DNA of 64,000 bases, taken from assembly GCA_019689555.1 (NCBI GenBank), contig JADGHE010000007.1, forward strand, positions 17,362 to 81,361, read 5' to 3'. Below, in pieces: positions 48,908 to 57,892 of the stretch; the stretch's first letter is position 1; every line of letters begins with the position of its first letter. Made by a program: the position numbers and the translations under genes. Below the pieces are notes generated by a model. That model was not told the DNA's origin, made no database searches, and saw only the letters and a list, made by a program, of their open reading frames with translations. Source of the DNA: Variibacter sp. GTDB taxonomy: Bacteria; Pseudomonadota; Alphaproteobacteria; Rhizobiales; Xanthobacteraceae.

Positions 48908-51454
48908 TCACAGCCAGAGAATCTTGCGGCGCAGCTCGAAATCGTGCGCCAACGGACGCGCCGGGCCCTCGTGCACGACACTGCCGCGTTCCAGCACGGT
49001 CGCCCGGTCGGCGAGATTGAGAACGAGATCGAGATTGTGATCGACGATCACGATGGAGATGTCGCGGCGCAGGCGGTCGAAGACGTCAAACAATTCTTCC
49101 GTCACAGCCGGCGACAACCCCTCGAACGGCTCGTCGAGGAGGAGGACGCTCGTGTCGCCGATGAGGGCGCGGGCGACCGCGACCATCTGCTGCTCGCCGC
49201 CTGAAAGCAGATCGGCCGGCGTGTCCAGCCGCTCCTTGAGACGCGGAAAAAGGGTGAGCACCTCCTCTTCCGTCCAGTGGCGGCCGGCGCCCGTGCGGCG
49301 TTTCAGCCGACCGAGCTCCAGATTGTGGCGCACCGACATGCCATGGAAGAGTGCCCGGCCTTGCGGGACGTAGCCGATGCCCGCCCGGGCGATGGAGGCC
49401 GAGGCTTCGCCGGCAAGATTGCGGCCCATCAGCAGCACCTCGCCGCGGGCCGGCGGCACAATGCCGACGACGGTCTTGAGCAGTGTCGACTTACCGGCGC
49501 CGTTGCGGCCGAGAAGCGCGACGATCTCTCCCCGGTGAACCGTGAGGGATACGCCGGCGATGATGCGGCTCTTGCCGTAGAAGGCATCAACATCCTTGAG
49601 CGCGAGCACCGTCTCGGGTGTCGTCGCCGAGACAATGGGGCGACTTGCGATCGCCGCAGCTCCCGAGCCGATATAGACTTCCTGCACCTTCTTGTCCGCG
49701 CGCACATCCTCCACCGTGCCATCAACCAGCACCTTGCCGTCGGCCATCACCGTCACGGCATCGGCGAGTTCAAACACGCGGTCGATGTCATGCTCGACGA
49801 GCAGCACCGGAATATCGGCTGAGAGCTGTTTGATGAGGCCCGCGACCCGGCGGCGCTCCGCCGCGGCAAGCCCCGCGAGCGGCTCATCGAGCAGGAGGAC
49901 GCGCGGCTTCGTCGTGAGGGCAAGCCCCATATCGAGCAGGCGCTGGCCCCCATAGGAAAGGGCGCCCGCCTCCGCCTGCTCCATCCCCTCGACCCCGAGG
50001 AATGCGATGATCTCGCGCGTCTGCGACTCGATGTCGGCGATGCCGTCGGCTGCGATCCAGGGATTGAAGCGCGCGGGGTGGGTCGCCTGAATGCCGAGAC
50101 GCAAGTTCTCCTTCAGCGTGAGGCCGGCAAAGAGATTCGTGATCTGGAAAGAGCGGGCGAGGCCCCGCCGACAGATGGCGGGTGGAGAAAGACCATCGAT
50201 GCGGGCGCCGGCGAGAAGAATTTCGCCCCTGTCGCACCGATAAAGGCCGGAGATGAGGTTGAAGGCCGTGGTCTTGCCGGCGCCATTTGGGCCGATCAAC
50301 GCATGGAGGCTACGGTCCCTCACCGTAAAGCTCGCATCCGCCACGGCCTGCACGCCGCCAAAGCGCTTGGTGAGCCCCTTCGCTTCCAGAAGCGGACGAT
50401 CTCCTGTGTCAGGCGCGTGCGGGCGCAGCAGGAACGACGGCAGCGGCCGCGCCTCGGCCTCCGCCCGGCCGGCCATGGCGGCGCTCTCGATGCGGGTCTT
50501 CCTGACAGGCGCAAGCAGACGCGCCGCAACGCCCACAAGACCCGTCGGAGAGAACAGGATGAAGCCGACGAACAGCAGCCCGAACCAGAACAGCCAGTTC
50601 GGCGTCCACATGGAGAGGAATTCGCGGAAGATCACATAGAAGAGTGCCCCCAGCGCCGGCCCGAGAAAGCTGCGCATGCCGCCGACAATGACCATGGCGA
50701 GGAGCTCGCCGGAGAAGGTGACGGAAAGCGGGTCGGCGGAGGCGAAGCGGTGATTGAACGCCATGAGCGCGCCGGCAAGCCCTGCGCCCGTCGCCGCTGT
50801 GGCAAAGCACACGAGCTTGTAGAGCTGGGTAGGATAGCCGAGAAAGCGGGCCCGCTGCTCGTTCTCGCGAATGGCGACGAGAACGGTGCCGACCGGCGAA
50901 CCCAGGAAGCGTTGCAGCGCGTAGACGACCGCAAATCCAATGACGGCGACGGTGGCATAGAAGATCGCGGGCTTGTCGAGGTCGAGGCCGAGAAGGCGCC
51001 CGCGCGCGACGCCGCCGAGGCCATTCTCACCGCCCGTCAGATCCGTCCACCGAAAAGCGACGGCGTAGCTGAGCGCGGCGAGCGCGAGCGTGAGCAGCGA
51101 GAAATAGACCCCGCGCCGCCGCAGAACGAGGACGCCGAGAACGACGGCGGTCAATGCCACAATGATGAGCGCGGCGACGAGCGGCAGCACAAAACCGCCC
51201 GGCACGAAGTGACGTTGAACCAGCACCGCCGCATAGGCGCCGATGCCGAACCAGGCTCCGTGACCGAAGGAAACGAGGCCCGTGTAGCCCACAAGGAGAT
51301 TGAGCGACAGACACGCGATGGCGAAGATCACGATGTCGCTCGCGGAAGTGAGAGTGAGACCGAGCGAAGAGACAAAGGCCGGTAGGAGGATAAGCGCTGC
51401 GGCCGCAATGACGAGGTTCACGTGCTGCCGCACCCAGGTCATGCCAAATCTCAT
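48908..51454 (-). CDS. HAAT transporter fusion: LivM permease + LivG ATPase + LivF ATPase
   Basis: A single 848-residue polypeptide. Residues 1-325 are a LivM-type permease (SFGHGAWFGIGAYAAVLVQ, RENEQRARFLGY). Residues 355-595 are a LivG-type ATPase with Walker A GPNGAGKTT (388-396), ALSYGGQRLLDMGLAL signature and VLLLDEPLAGL. Residues 615-848 are a LivF-type ATPase with Walker A GRNGAGKST (649-657), LSGGEQQMVAVARAL and VLLLDEPFEGL. All catalytic motifs are intact. With LivH and the binding protein it forms a complete importer for an amino acid or related carboxylate. It overlaps livH by ATGA. The linkers (325-355, 597-615) are Ala/Pro-rich. Confidence 0.92.
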   Translation of the reverse strand: MRFGMTWVRQHVNLVIAAAALILLPAFVSSLGLTLTSASDIVIFAIACLSLNLLVGYTGLVSFGHGAWFGIGAYAAVLVQRHFVPGGFVLPLVAALIIVALTAVVLGVLVLRRRGVYFSLLTLALAALSYAVAFRWTDLTGGENGLGGVARGRLLGLDLDKPAIFYATVAVIGFAVVYALQRFLGSPVGTVLVAIRENEQRARFLGYPTQLYKLVCFATAATGAGLAGALMAFNHRFASADPLSVTFSGELLAMVIVGGMRSFLGPALGALFYVIFREFLSMWTPNWLFWFGLLFVGFILFSPTGLVGVAARLLAPVRKTRIESAAMAGRAEAEARPLPSFLLRPHAPDTGDRPLLEAKGLTKRFGGVQAVADASFTVRDRSLHALIGPNGAGKTTAFNLISGLYRCDRGEILLAGARIDGLSPPAICRRGLARSFQITNLFAGLTLKENLRLGIQATHPARFNPWIAADGIADIESQTREIIAFLGVEGMEQAEAGALSYGGQRLLDMGLALTTKPRVLLLDEPLAGLAAAERRRVAGLIKQLSADIPVLLVEHDIDRVFELADAVTVMADGKVLVDGTVEDVRADKKVQEVYIGSGAAAIASRPIVSATTPETVLALKDVDAFYGKSRIIAGVSLTVHRGEIVALLGRNGAGKSTLLKTVVGIVPPARGEVLLMGRNLAGEASASIARAGIGYVPQGRALFHGMSVRHNLELGRLKRRTGAGRHWTEEEVLTLFPRLKERLDTPADLLSGGEQQMVAVARALIGDTSVLLLDEPFEGLSPAVTEELFDVFDRLRRDISIVIVDHNLDLVLNLADRATVLERGSVVHEGPARPLAHDFELRRKILWL

Positions 51455-52332
51455 TCGAAGCGAAGGATGCGTTCGCCGAACAGGCCGCGCGGACGCGCGA
51501 GCAGCACGGCGACCATGAGAACGTACATGGAGGCCTCGGCAGCGGGCGGCAGGAAGTAAACAGTGAGCCCCCTCACCACGCCGACCAGAAGAGCCGCAAG
51601 CACCGCGCCCCAGAACGAGCCGAGGCCCCCGATGACGACGATGACGAAGGAGGCCGTGAGAATCTCGGCCCCCATTGCCGGGTGGACGCCGGTGACCGGC
51701 GCCATCATCACGCCGGCAAGGCCCGCAAGACCAATGCCGAGCCCGGCAACCGCCGTGAGATAGGGCGAGAGCGAAATGCCCAGGGCGCCCACCATGTCCG
51801 GGTTCTGCACGCCGGCCCTCACCACGCGGCCGAAGGCGGTGCGCTGCAGAAGGAACCAGAGGCCCGCGACCGCAGCGATCGCCACCAAAAGGATGGCCAT
51901 TCGATAGCGGGAATAGATGAAATCGCCGATAAATACCTGGCCGCGGAGAAATTCCGGAATGCCGAAGGGGATGGGCGCGGCGCCGAAGGTTATCCGCAGC
52001 GCCTGCTCGATCACCATGGCCAAGCCAAAGGTCATGAGCAGGCTCAGAATCGGGTCGGCCCGGTAGAAGCCGCGGAAGAGAACGCGCTCGATGAGCATGC
52101 CGAGAAAGGCGACCGCGACCGGCGAGGCGACGAAGGCGACCGGAAAGCCAAAGCGGTTCCCGATCTCGACCGCAAGATAAGCGCCGATGGCATAGAAGCC
52201 GCCGTGCGCCAGGTTGACGATGCCGCCGAGGCTGAAAATGAGCGACAGGCCGAGCGCGATGAGCAGATAGGCGACCCCGACGAGAAGACCGTTCAGGATC
52301 TGCTCGAGGATAAAGACGAGTTGCAGCGGCAA
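51451..52332 (-). CDS. livH: LivH-type branched-chain amino-acid/HAAT permease
   Basis: A 293-residue permease with about eight membrane helices: ILNGLLVGVAYLLIALGLSL, IVNLAHGGFYAIGAYLAVEI (family signature), YRADPILSLLMTFGLAMVIE, NPDMVGALGISLSPYLTAVA and VIGGLGSFWGAVLAALLVGV (EAA-like loop). No ATG is available at the conserved N-terminus; a TTG at 52332 (MPLQLVFILEQ) is the best start. It pairs with the fused LivM/G/F protein and follows the binding protein by 70 bp. Confidence 0.88.
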   Translation of the reverse strand: MPLQLVFILEQILNGLLVGVAYLLIALGLSLIFSLGGIVNLAHGGFYAIGAYLAVEIGNRFGFPVAFVASPVAVAFLGMLIERVLFRGFYRADPILSLLMTFGLAMVIEQALRITFGAAPIPFGIPEFLRGQVFIGDFIYSRYRMAILLVAIAAVAGLWFLLQRTAFGRVVRAGVQNPDMVGALGISLSPYLTAVAGLGIGLAGLAGVMMAPVTGVHPAMGAEILTASFVIVVIGGLGSFWGAVLAALLVGVVRGLTVYFLPPAAEASMYVLMVAVLLARPRGLFGERILRFE

Positions 52333-52402
52333 GGGCGGCCTCGCTGGCGGCGGCTGATCTGCGCCAGGGCGACGCGCGACGGCGCGCCGCCCTCCTCTGT
52401 CG

Positions 52403-53659
52403 TCAGGTCTGGAAGCTGCAGGCGTTCTCCTCGCGCGTCGGCGCAATCGAATCGAGCGGCGCCTCTGCCGCCGGCACGGCCGGGCCAAGGATCATGAGAT
52501 CCCATTGGTCCTTGACCTGGGCAAGGGGCTTCGCCGTCATCGTGTACATTTCCTGGATGAGCTGGTGGTCCCAGCTGCGGAAATAGCCCTCGCGCGCCTT
52601 GAGGATGTCGAATTTCGGCTCCTTCTCGAAATAGGCGAGCAGCCCGGCGGTGTCGGTCGTCTTGGCTTCGTTCATGGCCCGGGCCAAGACCTTGGCGCCC
52701 ACATAATCGCCCCAGGCCTGGTTCTCGGGCGGCTTGCCGAATTTCTTCATGAAGGCCGCGACAAAGGCCTTGGACTGCGGCACGTCGAGATCGTGATGCC
52801 AGATGATCGGCCACACGCCGCCGAAATTGCCCTTGCCCGCACCCCACGCGACCGCGGTGTCGAACCCGAAGCCGCCGTACGGAATGGACAAGCCGAATTC
52901 GCTGTACTGCTTGATGAAGTTGGTGATCTGGTTGCCGGCGAGGTTGGAGATGATCACGTCCGGCCGCGCCTGGCGGATCTTCAGGAAGTAGGCCGAGAAA
53001 TCGGTGGCGTCGGTCGGCACCAGCTCCTCCCAGGCCACCTCGCCGCCATTCGCCTTGACGAAACGTTTGGCAACCGCGGAAAGGTCGTGGCCGAAGGCGT
53101 AGTCGGCGGTGAGGCTGTAGAGCTTCTTGCCCTTGATCATGCCGTCGCGCAGCATGGCCGAGCCGACCGCCTTGACATACTGCGTGTTCGCCCCTTCCAC
53201 GTGGAACATGTACACGTTGCAGTCCTTGCCGCGCAGCGCGTCCGAATTGCCGCCGGTGTTCACGAAGATTTTTTTGTGACGCGCCGCCACCTGCGCGATG
53301 GCAAGGCATGAGGCCGAGCTGATCTCGCCGATGATGCAGGCGACGTTGTCGCGCTCGATATAGCGGAGCGCCTTCGAGGAGGCCGTCGCCGGATTGACGC
53401 TGTCCTCCATCAAAAGTTCGACCTTGCGGCCGAGCACGCCGCCCGCGGCGTTGATCTCCTCCACCGCAAGCTGCACGCCCATCTGCCCATAGGCGCCGAG
53501 CGGACCGAGGAAGCCGGTCAACGGCGTCAAGTGCCCGAAACGCACCACGTCCGACTGGCCCCGCGCCACATAGGGCATGCCGATGCCGCCCGCGAGCGCG
53601 GTCGCGCCAAGCGCTTTGACGACATGTCGCCTGGTAAAGGATTGTGAAGGTTTTTGCAT
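52403..53659 (-). CDS. HAAT/Liv-type ABC substrate-binding protein, Tat signal
   Basis: A 418-residue periplasmic binding protein. The Tat-type signal RRHVVKALGATALAGG is followed by the type-I PBP fold: VRFGHLTPLTGFLGPLGAYG, EEINAAGGVLGRKVELLMED, FVNTGGNSDALRGKDCNVYM, and later AWGDYVGAKVLARAMNEA. It is the first gene of the minus-strand transporter operon and is divergent from a GntR regulator, with a palindromic operator between them. The ligand is unknown; the downstream hydroxyacyl-CoA-type dehydrogenase suggests a hydroxy- or carnitine-like compound. Confidence 0.92.
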   Translation of the reverse strand: MQKPSQSFTRRHVVKALGATALAGGIGMPYVARGQSDVVRFGHLTPLTGFLGPLGAYGQMGVQLAVEEINAAGGVLGRKVELLMEDSVNPATASSKALRYIERDNVACIIGEISSASCLAIAQVAARHKKIFVNTGGNSDALRGKDCNVYMFHVEGANTQYVKAVGSAMLRDGMIKGKKLYSLTADYAFGHDLSAVAKRFVKANGGEVAWEELVPTDATDFSAYFLKIRQARPDVIISNLAGNQITNFIKQYSEFGLSIPYGGFGFDTAVAWGAGKGNFGGVWPIIWHHDLDVPQSKAFVAAFMKKFGKPPENQAWGDYVGAKVLARAMNEAKTTDTAGLLAYFEKEPKFDILKAREGYFRSWDHQLIQEMYTMTAKPLAQVKDQWDLMILGPAVPAAEAPLDSIAPTREENACSFQT

Positions 53660-53797
53660 CACGTCCCTCCCTGTTCCGTCACTGAAGAGAGGGATACCGG
53701 CCGCTGCAACCCCCCGGCGGAAGCCGCCGACGCTTGCGTCCGTTCCACTCCCCATCGCGCGACAAGACGTTGCCGGTTGATCCGGCTATCTGCTATC

Positions 53798-53807
53798 TGT
53801 GATCACA
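53798..53807. promoter_or_regulatory. GntR/FadR-type operator
   Basis: TGTGATCACA is a perfect 10-bp palindrome in the divergent gap between the binding-protein operon and the GntR gene. It matches the usual operator of the FCD subgroup of GntR regulators. It overlaps the most upstream possible GTG start of the regulator, which favours the downstream GTG at 53850. Confidence 0.5.
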
Positions 53808-53849
53808 AATACGACGAGCAGGGGGCGGAATGCAACCCGAAAAGACGCC

Positions 53850-54566
53850 GTGAGAGCGACCGAAGACCTCGAAGCGCCAAGCCTCGCCGACAAGATGGGG
53901 CGCGTTGTGCGCCTCACGCTCGCTGAGAAGGTCTACCAGGACCTGAAGGAGCTGCTGCTCGCCGGGCAGGTGGCGCCGGGTGAGCGTTTCACCCTGCGTG
54001 GGCTCGCCGCGGCCATCGGCACGAGCGCCATGCCGGTGCGCGAGGCCGTCGGCCGCCTCGCGGCCGAGCGAGCGCTCGAAGTGCTGCCGAACCGCGCTGT
54101 GCGCGTGCCGCTTATGACCCGCGCGCGCTTCCTCGAGCTGCGCCTCATCCGCATCAGCCTCGAAGGTCTTGCCGCGGCGGTCGCCGCTGAGCGGCGCGAC
54201 GAAGCCGATCTTGCGGCGATCGTGCGCTTCGAGCGGGAATTCGCCGCCGAGCGCATGCGCAAGCATCCCGATCCCGGTGTCGCCATTCGCGCCAACAAGG
54301 AACTGCACTTTGCCGTCTACCGGGCGGCTCGCATGCCCGCGCTTTTCCAGATCATCGAAGGACTGTGGCTGCAGATCGGCCCGGTGCTCAATCTCGACCT
54401 CCGCGCAAGCCCGAAGCGCCTCGAGGAAGGGGAAGCCCATCTGCACCACGCGCGCCTCGTCGACGCTCTGCGCCGGCGGGACGGAGACGGCGCACGGGCA
54501 GCGCTCGTCGCCGACATCACGACCGCGGGCGACTTCATCCTGGCCCGAGGGGTGATGCCGGAGTGA
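53850..54566 (+). CDS. GntR-family regulator with FCD domain
   Basis: The protein has 238 residues from the GTG at 53850. The N-terminal winged helix is LTLAEKVYQDLKELLLAGQV, APGERFTLRGLAAAIGTSAM and PVREAVGRLAAERALEVLPN. The all-helical FCD effector domain (EFRLIRISLEGLAAA-like ELRLIRISLEGLAAAVAAER, NKELHFAVYRAARMPALFQI, HHARLVDALRRRDGDGARAA) carries the metal-binding His residues. FadR/VanR-type proteins repress catabolic operons until a carboxylate ligand binds. It lies 36 bp before the SDR gene. A GTG at 53799 would add 17 residues but overlaps the TGTGATCACA palindrome. Confidence 0.9.
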   Translation: MRATEDLEAPSLADKMGRVVRLTLAEKVYQDLKELLLAGQVAPGERFTLRGLAAAIGTSAMPVREAVGRLAAERALEVLPNRAVRVPLMTRARFLELRLIRISLEGLAAAVAAERRDEADLAAIVRFEREFAAERMRKHPDPGVAIRANKELHFAVYRAARMPALFQIIEGLWLQIGPVLNLDLRASPKRLEEGEAHLHHARLVDALRRRDGDGARAALVADITTAGDFILARGVMPE

Positions 54567-54602
54567 GAGGCGGGGAAAATCAATTCTCCGGGGAGATGAC
54601 GC

Positions 54603-55379
54603 ATGGATCTGGGCATTGCGGGACTGCGCGTTGTCGTCACAGCGGGGGCTTCCGGAATTGGGCTGCAGATCGCGCGCGCCTTCGCGGCCGAAGGGGCACG
54701 CGTCCACATTTGCGATGTCAGCGCGGACGCCATCGCCGCGTTGTGCAAGTCGGACCCCGAAATCACGGCGGCCCAATGCGACGTATCCGACCGGGAGAGC
54801 GTGGCGCGGTTCCACGCCGACGCGATCTCGCGGCTCGGCGGCCTTGACGTTCTCGTCAATAACGCCGGCATCGCGGGCCCGACCGGCCGTGTTGACGCCA
54901 TTGCGCCCGAGGACTGGGATCGCACGCTTGCCGTCAACATCACCGGGCAGTTCAACGTCACGCGCCTTGCCGTGCCTTATCTCAAGGCAAGCCGCAATCC
55001 TTCCATCATCAATCTCTCGTCGGCGGCCGGTCGCCTTGGCTTCCCGATGCGCTCGCCCTATGCCGCCTCGAAATGGGCCGTCGTGGGCTTTACCAAGTCG
55101 CTGTCCATGGAGCTCGGCGAATTCGGCATCCGCGTCAACGCCATCCTGCCGGGCTCCACCGATGGGCCGCGCATCCGCGCCGTGTTCGAGAGCAAAGCGC
55201 GCGAAAAGAATTTGTCGGTCGAGGAGGTGCAGGCGGCGGCCCTCGCAGCGACATCGCTGAAGCGGCTCATCCCGCCCGAGCATCTTGCGGCGGTTGCGGT
55301 GTTTCTCGCCTCCCCGCTTGCGTCCACCATCTCCGGCCAGGCCATCGCCGTCGATGGCGACACGCAGATGCTCGTGTGA
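54603..55379 (+). CDS. SDR-family oxidoreductase
   Basis: A 258-residue classical short-chain dehydrogenase. Cofactor loop TAGASGIGLQIARAFAAEGA, structural LVNNAGIAGPTGRV, catalytic Ser in NLSSAAGRLGFPMRSPYAAS with the YxxxK pair in YAASK, and a C-terminal SGQAIAVDGDTQ. Asp after the second strand (HICDVSADA) suggests NAD preference. Transcribed with the GntR gene and facing the Liv operon, it probably oxidises the imported substrate together with the hydroxyacyl-CoA-type dehydrogenase. Confidence 0.92.
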   Translation: MDLGIAGLRVVVTAGASGIGLQIARAFAAEGARVHICDVSADAIAALCKSDPEITAAQCDVSDRESVARFHADAISRLGGLDVLVNNAGIAGPTGRVDAIAPEDWDRTLAVNITGQFNVTRLAVPYLKASRNPSIINLSSAAGRLGFPMRSPYAASKWAVVGFTKSLSMELGEFGIRVNAILPGSTDGPRIRAVFESKAREKNLSVEEVQAAALAATSLKRLIPPEHLAAVAVFLASPLASTISGQAIAVDGDTQMLV

Positions 55380-55647
55380 GGCCGCGCAGCTCCGCTTCGC
55401 TTGGCGCGTGCGCGGCGCCGTGCGCAGCGCTGTCCCCCACGCGCGCGCCCGCCGAGGAGACCATGGCCTTCTTGCCGTACAGGCCAGCAATAAACCCAGC
55501 TCCGCGGGTCGCGGTGCGGCTGTCCGGCGCGAGCGTCGCGCAGATGCGTGCGACCTTACGCCGTGCCGCCGACATGCGGCGCCTCGCTCGTGCCCGGGAG
55601 CGCGAGGCGCCGCAGATCGCCGGCCGTCGCCATGTCCCGCCGACCGA

Positions 55648-56166
55648 TCAAAACGACCTGCCGAGATAATCGGCGAGCTGATCCAAGGTGCCGGTCCAGC
55701 CTTGGCGCATGGAGTCGTGCGCCCCGTCGAACGTGCGGCGCTCCTCCTCCGTCGGCTCGAAGGGCACCCAGCGGATGGTCACCGTGGTGCGGCCGTCACC
55801 CTCGGCGAGCGAGACGGTGGTCACCATCTGCAGAGGCCAGCTCGGCGCCATCGGATGGCGCGTGAGCCCGCCGCGTTCGTCCGAGAACGCGTTGATCCAG
55901 ACGAGCCGCTCTGGCTCAGCGATCTCTTGATAGACCGCCCTGCCCCACATGTCCTTTCCTTCGGGCGAGCGCAGGCCGTAGTGGTAGGTGCCCCCGGGGC
56001 GGAACTCCATCCGCGCGACCTTCGCGGTGAATCCCTTGGGCGTGAACCACCGTTGCAAGTGCTCGACCTCCGTGAAGGCTCGCCAGACCCGCTCGCGCGG
56101 CGCGTCGAACGTGCGGGAGATGACGAAGGGCGCTTCGGCCGCGGCCTGCGGGGCCATGGTGCTCAT
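55648..56166 (-). CDS. SRPBCC/AHSA1-family protein
   Basis: A 172-residue START/Bet-v-1-like ligand-binding fold: FVISRTFDAPRERVWRAFTE, HLQRWFTPKGFTAKVARMEF, RPGGTYHYGLRSPEGKDMWG, YQEIAEPERLVWINAFSDER, TTVTIRWVPFEPTEEERRTF, and GWTGTLDQLADYL. The family is the AHSA1-type domain common in rhizobial stress and toxin-response clusters. Its ATG overlaps the end of the reading frame of the broken VOC gene upstream. It belongs to the MarR-linked group at 55.6-59.6 kb. Confidence 0.88.
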   Translation of the reverse strand: MSTMAPQAAAEAPFVISRTFDAPRERVWRAFTEVEHLQRWFTPKGFTAKVARMEFRPGGTYHYGLRSPEGKDMWGRAVYQEIAEPERLVWINAFSDERGGLTRHPMAPSWPLQMVTTVSLAEGDGRTTVTIRWVPFEPTEEERRTFDGAHDSMRQGWTGTLDQLADYLGRSF

Positions 56167-56200
56167 GGCGCGCTCCTCGTGAGTTTCGGCAATTCCGGCG

Positions 56201-56615
56201 CTATTCGGCGACGACGATCATCCAGCCGACGCCGAACCGGTCCTTCACCATGCCGAAGCTCTTCGCGAAGAAGGTCTCGGCGAGCGGCATGGTGACCTGG
56301 CCGCCGTCGGCGAGCGCGTCGAATCTGCGCTTCGCCTCGGACTCGTCGTTCAGCGCGATCGAGAGCGAGAAGCCCTCGAACTTCGGGTTGCCGCGCGCGT
56401 GACCGTCCGAGGCCATCACCTGCGCGTCGCCTCGTGCGGAAGCAGCAATGCATGATCTTGTTCTCGCTGCCGGGTGCAACCTTGTCGGGCGGCGGCGGCT
56501 CAGGGCTTTCCCCGAACCGCATGAGCATTTCCACCTCGGCGCCGAGCGCCTTCTTGTAGAATTCGAGCGCCTCCTCGCAGCGGCCGTCGAAGACGAGATA
56601 GGGCGTGACCGACAT
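56201..56615 (-). pseudogene. VOC/PhnB-like protein with a frameshift
   Basis: Frame one from the ATG at 56615 gives SVTPYLVFDGRCEEALEFYK and KALGAEVEMLMRFGESPEP to NKIMHCCFR, the first VOC half. Near 56430-56438 the frame changes, and the second half continues as GDAQVMASDGHARG, NPKFEGFSLSIALNDESEAK and FAKSFGMVKDRFGVGWMIVV, ending at the TAG at 56201. Both halves align to a single PhnB-type (3-demethylubiquinone-methyltransferase-like) VOC protein of about 138 residues. One base gained or two lost explain it; a sequencing error is possible because both halves look otherwise intact. Confidence 0.75.
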
Positions 56616-56786
56616 GATTCGCTCCTTTCCGGCTACGTTGCCCATTGACGCTCAAGTGGAATCCAGATCCCGATGTCGTCGAGGCCGGCGATGGTCATCC
56701 GCCGGCCGACCACGATCCGCGGGGACTCGACGACGACGCGGGACGCGGTGCGGATGGATCCTCCCTCATGGAACCTCCACGGAACG

Positions 56787-57290
56787 TCACGCCGGCTCGC
56801 CGCGATAGGCGCGCTCGAGCGCGGCGATGTCGAACTTCTTCATCTGCAGAAACGCCTTGGTGACGCGCTTCACCTTCGCCGGGTCGGAATCCATCAGCAT
56901 CTTCGGCAGCGCCGTCGGCACGACCTGCCAGGAGAGACCGAACCTATCCTTGAGCCAGCCGCAGGGGCCCTCCTCGCCGCCGGCGGAAAGCTTGTCCCAG
57001 TAATAGTCCACGTCGGATTGGGTCTCGCAGTGAACCTGAAACGACACCGCTTCGGTGAACTTGAACTGCGGCCCGCCGTTGAGCGCGACGAACGGCTGCC
57101 CGTCGAGCTCGAATTCGACGGTCATCACCGTACCGGCCTTCTTTCCGTGGATCTCGTAGCCCTCCTCGCTGAAGCGGCTGATGCGGCCGATGCGGGAATT
57201 CCTGAAGATCGACGTGTAGAACTTCGCGGCTTCCTCGGCTTCGGTGTCGAACCAGAGGCAGGGCGTGATCGTGCGGGGCCTGAGCGTCAT
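56787..57290 (-). CDS. VOC-family protein (PhnB type)
   Basis: The protein has 167 residues. RTITPCLWFDTEAEEAAKFY, SIFRNSRIGRISRFSEEGYE, VMTVEFELDGQPFVALNGGP, FTEAVSFQVHCETQSDVDYY and GWLKDRFGLSWQVVPTALPK match the PhnB-like VOC group: two beta-alpha-beta-beta-beta modules. Its catalytic role is unknown. Ribosome site GGAGGAATCG ahead of the ATG at 57290. It sits between the frameshifted VOC gene and a dihydrofolate-reductase-like gene. Confidence 0.9.
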   Translation of the reverse strand: MTLRPRTITPCLWFDTEAEEAAKFYTSIFRNSRIGRISRFSEEGYEIHGKKAGTVMTVEFELDGQPFVALNGGPQFKFTEAVSFQVHCETQSDVDYYWDKLSAGGEEGPCGWLKDRFGLSWQVVPTALPKMLMDSDPAKVKRVTKAFLQMKKFDIAALERAYRGEPA

Positions 57291-57319
57291 CGATTCCTCC
57301 TTCGCGCCATGCAGCCACA

Positions 57320-57856
57320 TCAGGGGTAGAACGTCTTGGCGAAAACGCCGGTCTTGAAGATCGTTGCGTCCGCAACTCTGAGCCGGCGTGATGCGCCGAC
57401 CTCGTCGAGGATCCGCGGTCCGCGTCCGAGAACGACGGGAGGGACGATCAGCCGGTAGGCATCCACCGTGCCGCTCGCGATGAGCGCGCGTGCAAAGCGC
57501 GCGGCCTCGTGCGCGAGCAGATCGCGCCCCGGCTCTTGCTTGAGCGTCTCCCGCGCAAGATCACCGGAGGCGAGCCGCGTTTCGGCCCAATCGGCACGTT
57601 TCCGGCTCGTCGAGAAGACGACCTTCGGAATGCGGTTCATCGACGGCGCGTAGGGCTCGGTCGAGGACGGCCAATGCGTCGCCATGTCCTGATAGGTCAC
57701 ACGCCCTACGAGGTGGGCGCGCGCCTCCCACAATCGTTGGACGATCCACTCCGTGACTTCCGCATCCACGCCCGGAAACACCCACTCGCGCTCGCCGTTT
57801 GGTCCACCGACAAAGCCGTCAAGCGAGAATTGCGACTGCGAAATGAGTTCGCGCAT
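57320..57856 (-). CDS. Dihydrofolate-reductase-like (RibD C-terminal domain) protein
   Basis: The protein has 178 residues. ISQSQFSLDGFVGGPNGERE, LVGRVTYQDMATHWPSSTEP, RIPKVVFSTSRKRADW, and DLLAHEAARFARALIASGTV, AYRLIVPPVVLGRGPRI match the RibD-C/YyaP group of NADPH-dependent reductases of unknown substrate. The usual HGGA nucleotide-binding motif is changed to HEAA here, so cofactor binding could be altered. It is 36 bp behind the DUF899 gene and 29 bp ahead of the VOC gene. Confidence 0.85.
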   Translation of the reverse strand: MRELISQSQFSLDGFVGGPNGEREWVFPGVDAEVTEWIVQRLWEARAHLVGRVTYQDMATHWPSSTEPYAPSMNRIPKVVFSTSRKRADWAETRLASGDLARETLKQEPGRDLLAHEAARFARALIASGTVDAYRLIVPPVVLGRGPRILDEVGASRRLRVADATIFKTGVFAKTFYP

Positions 57857-57892
57857 TGGACGCTTCGGGCCCGTCGCTCGGTTCCGTTCCGT

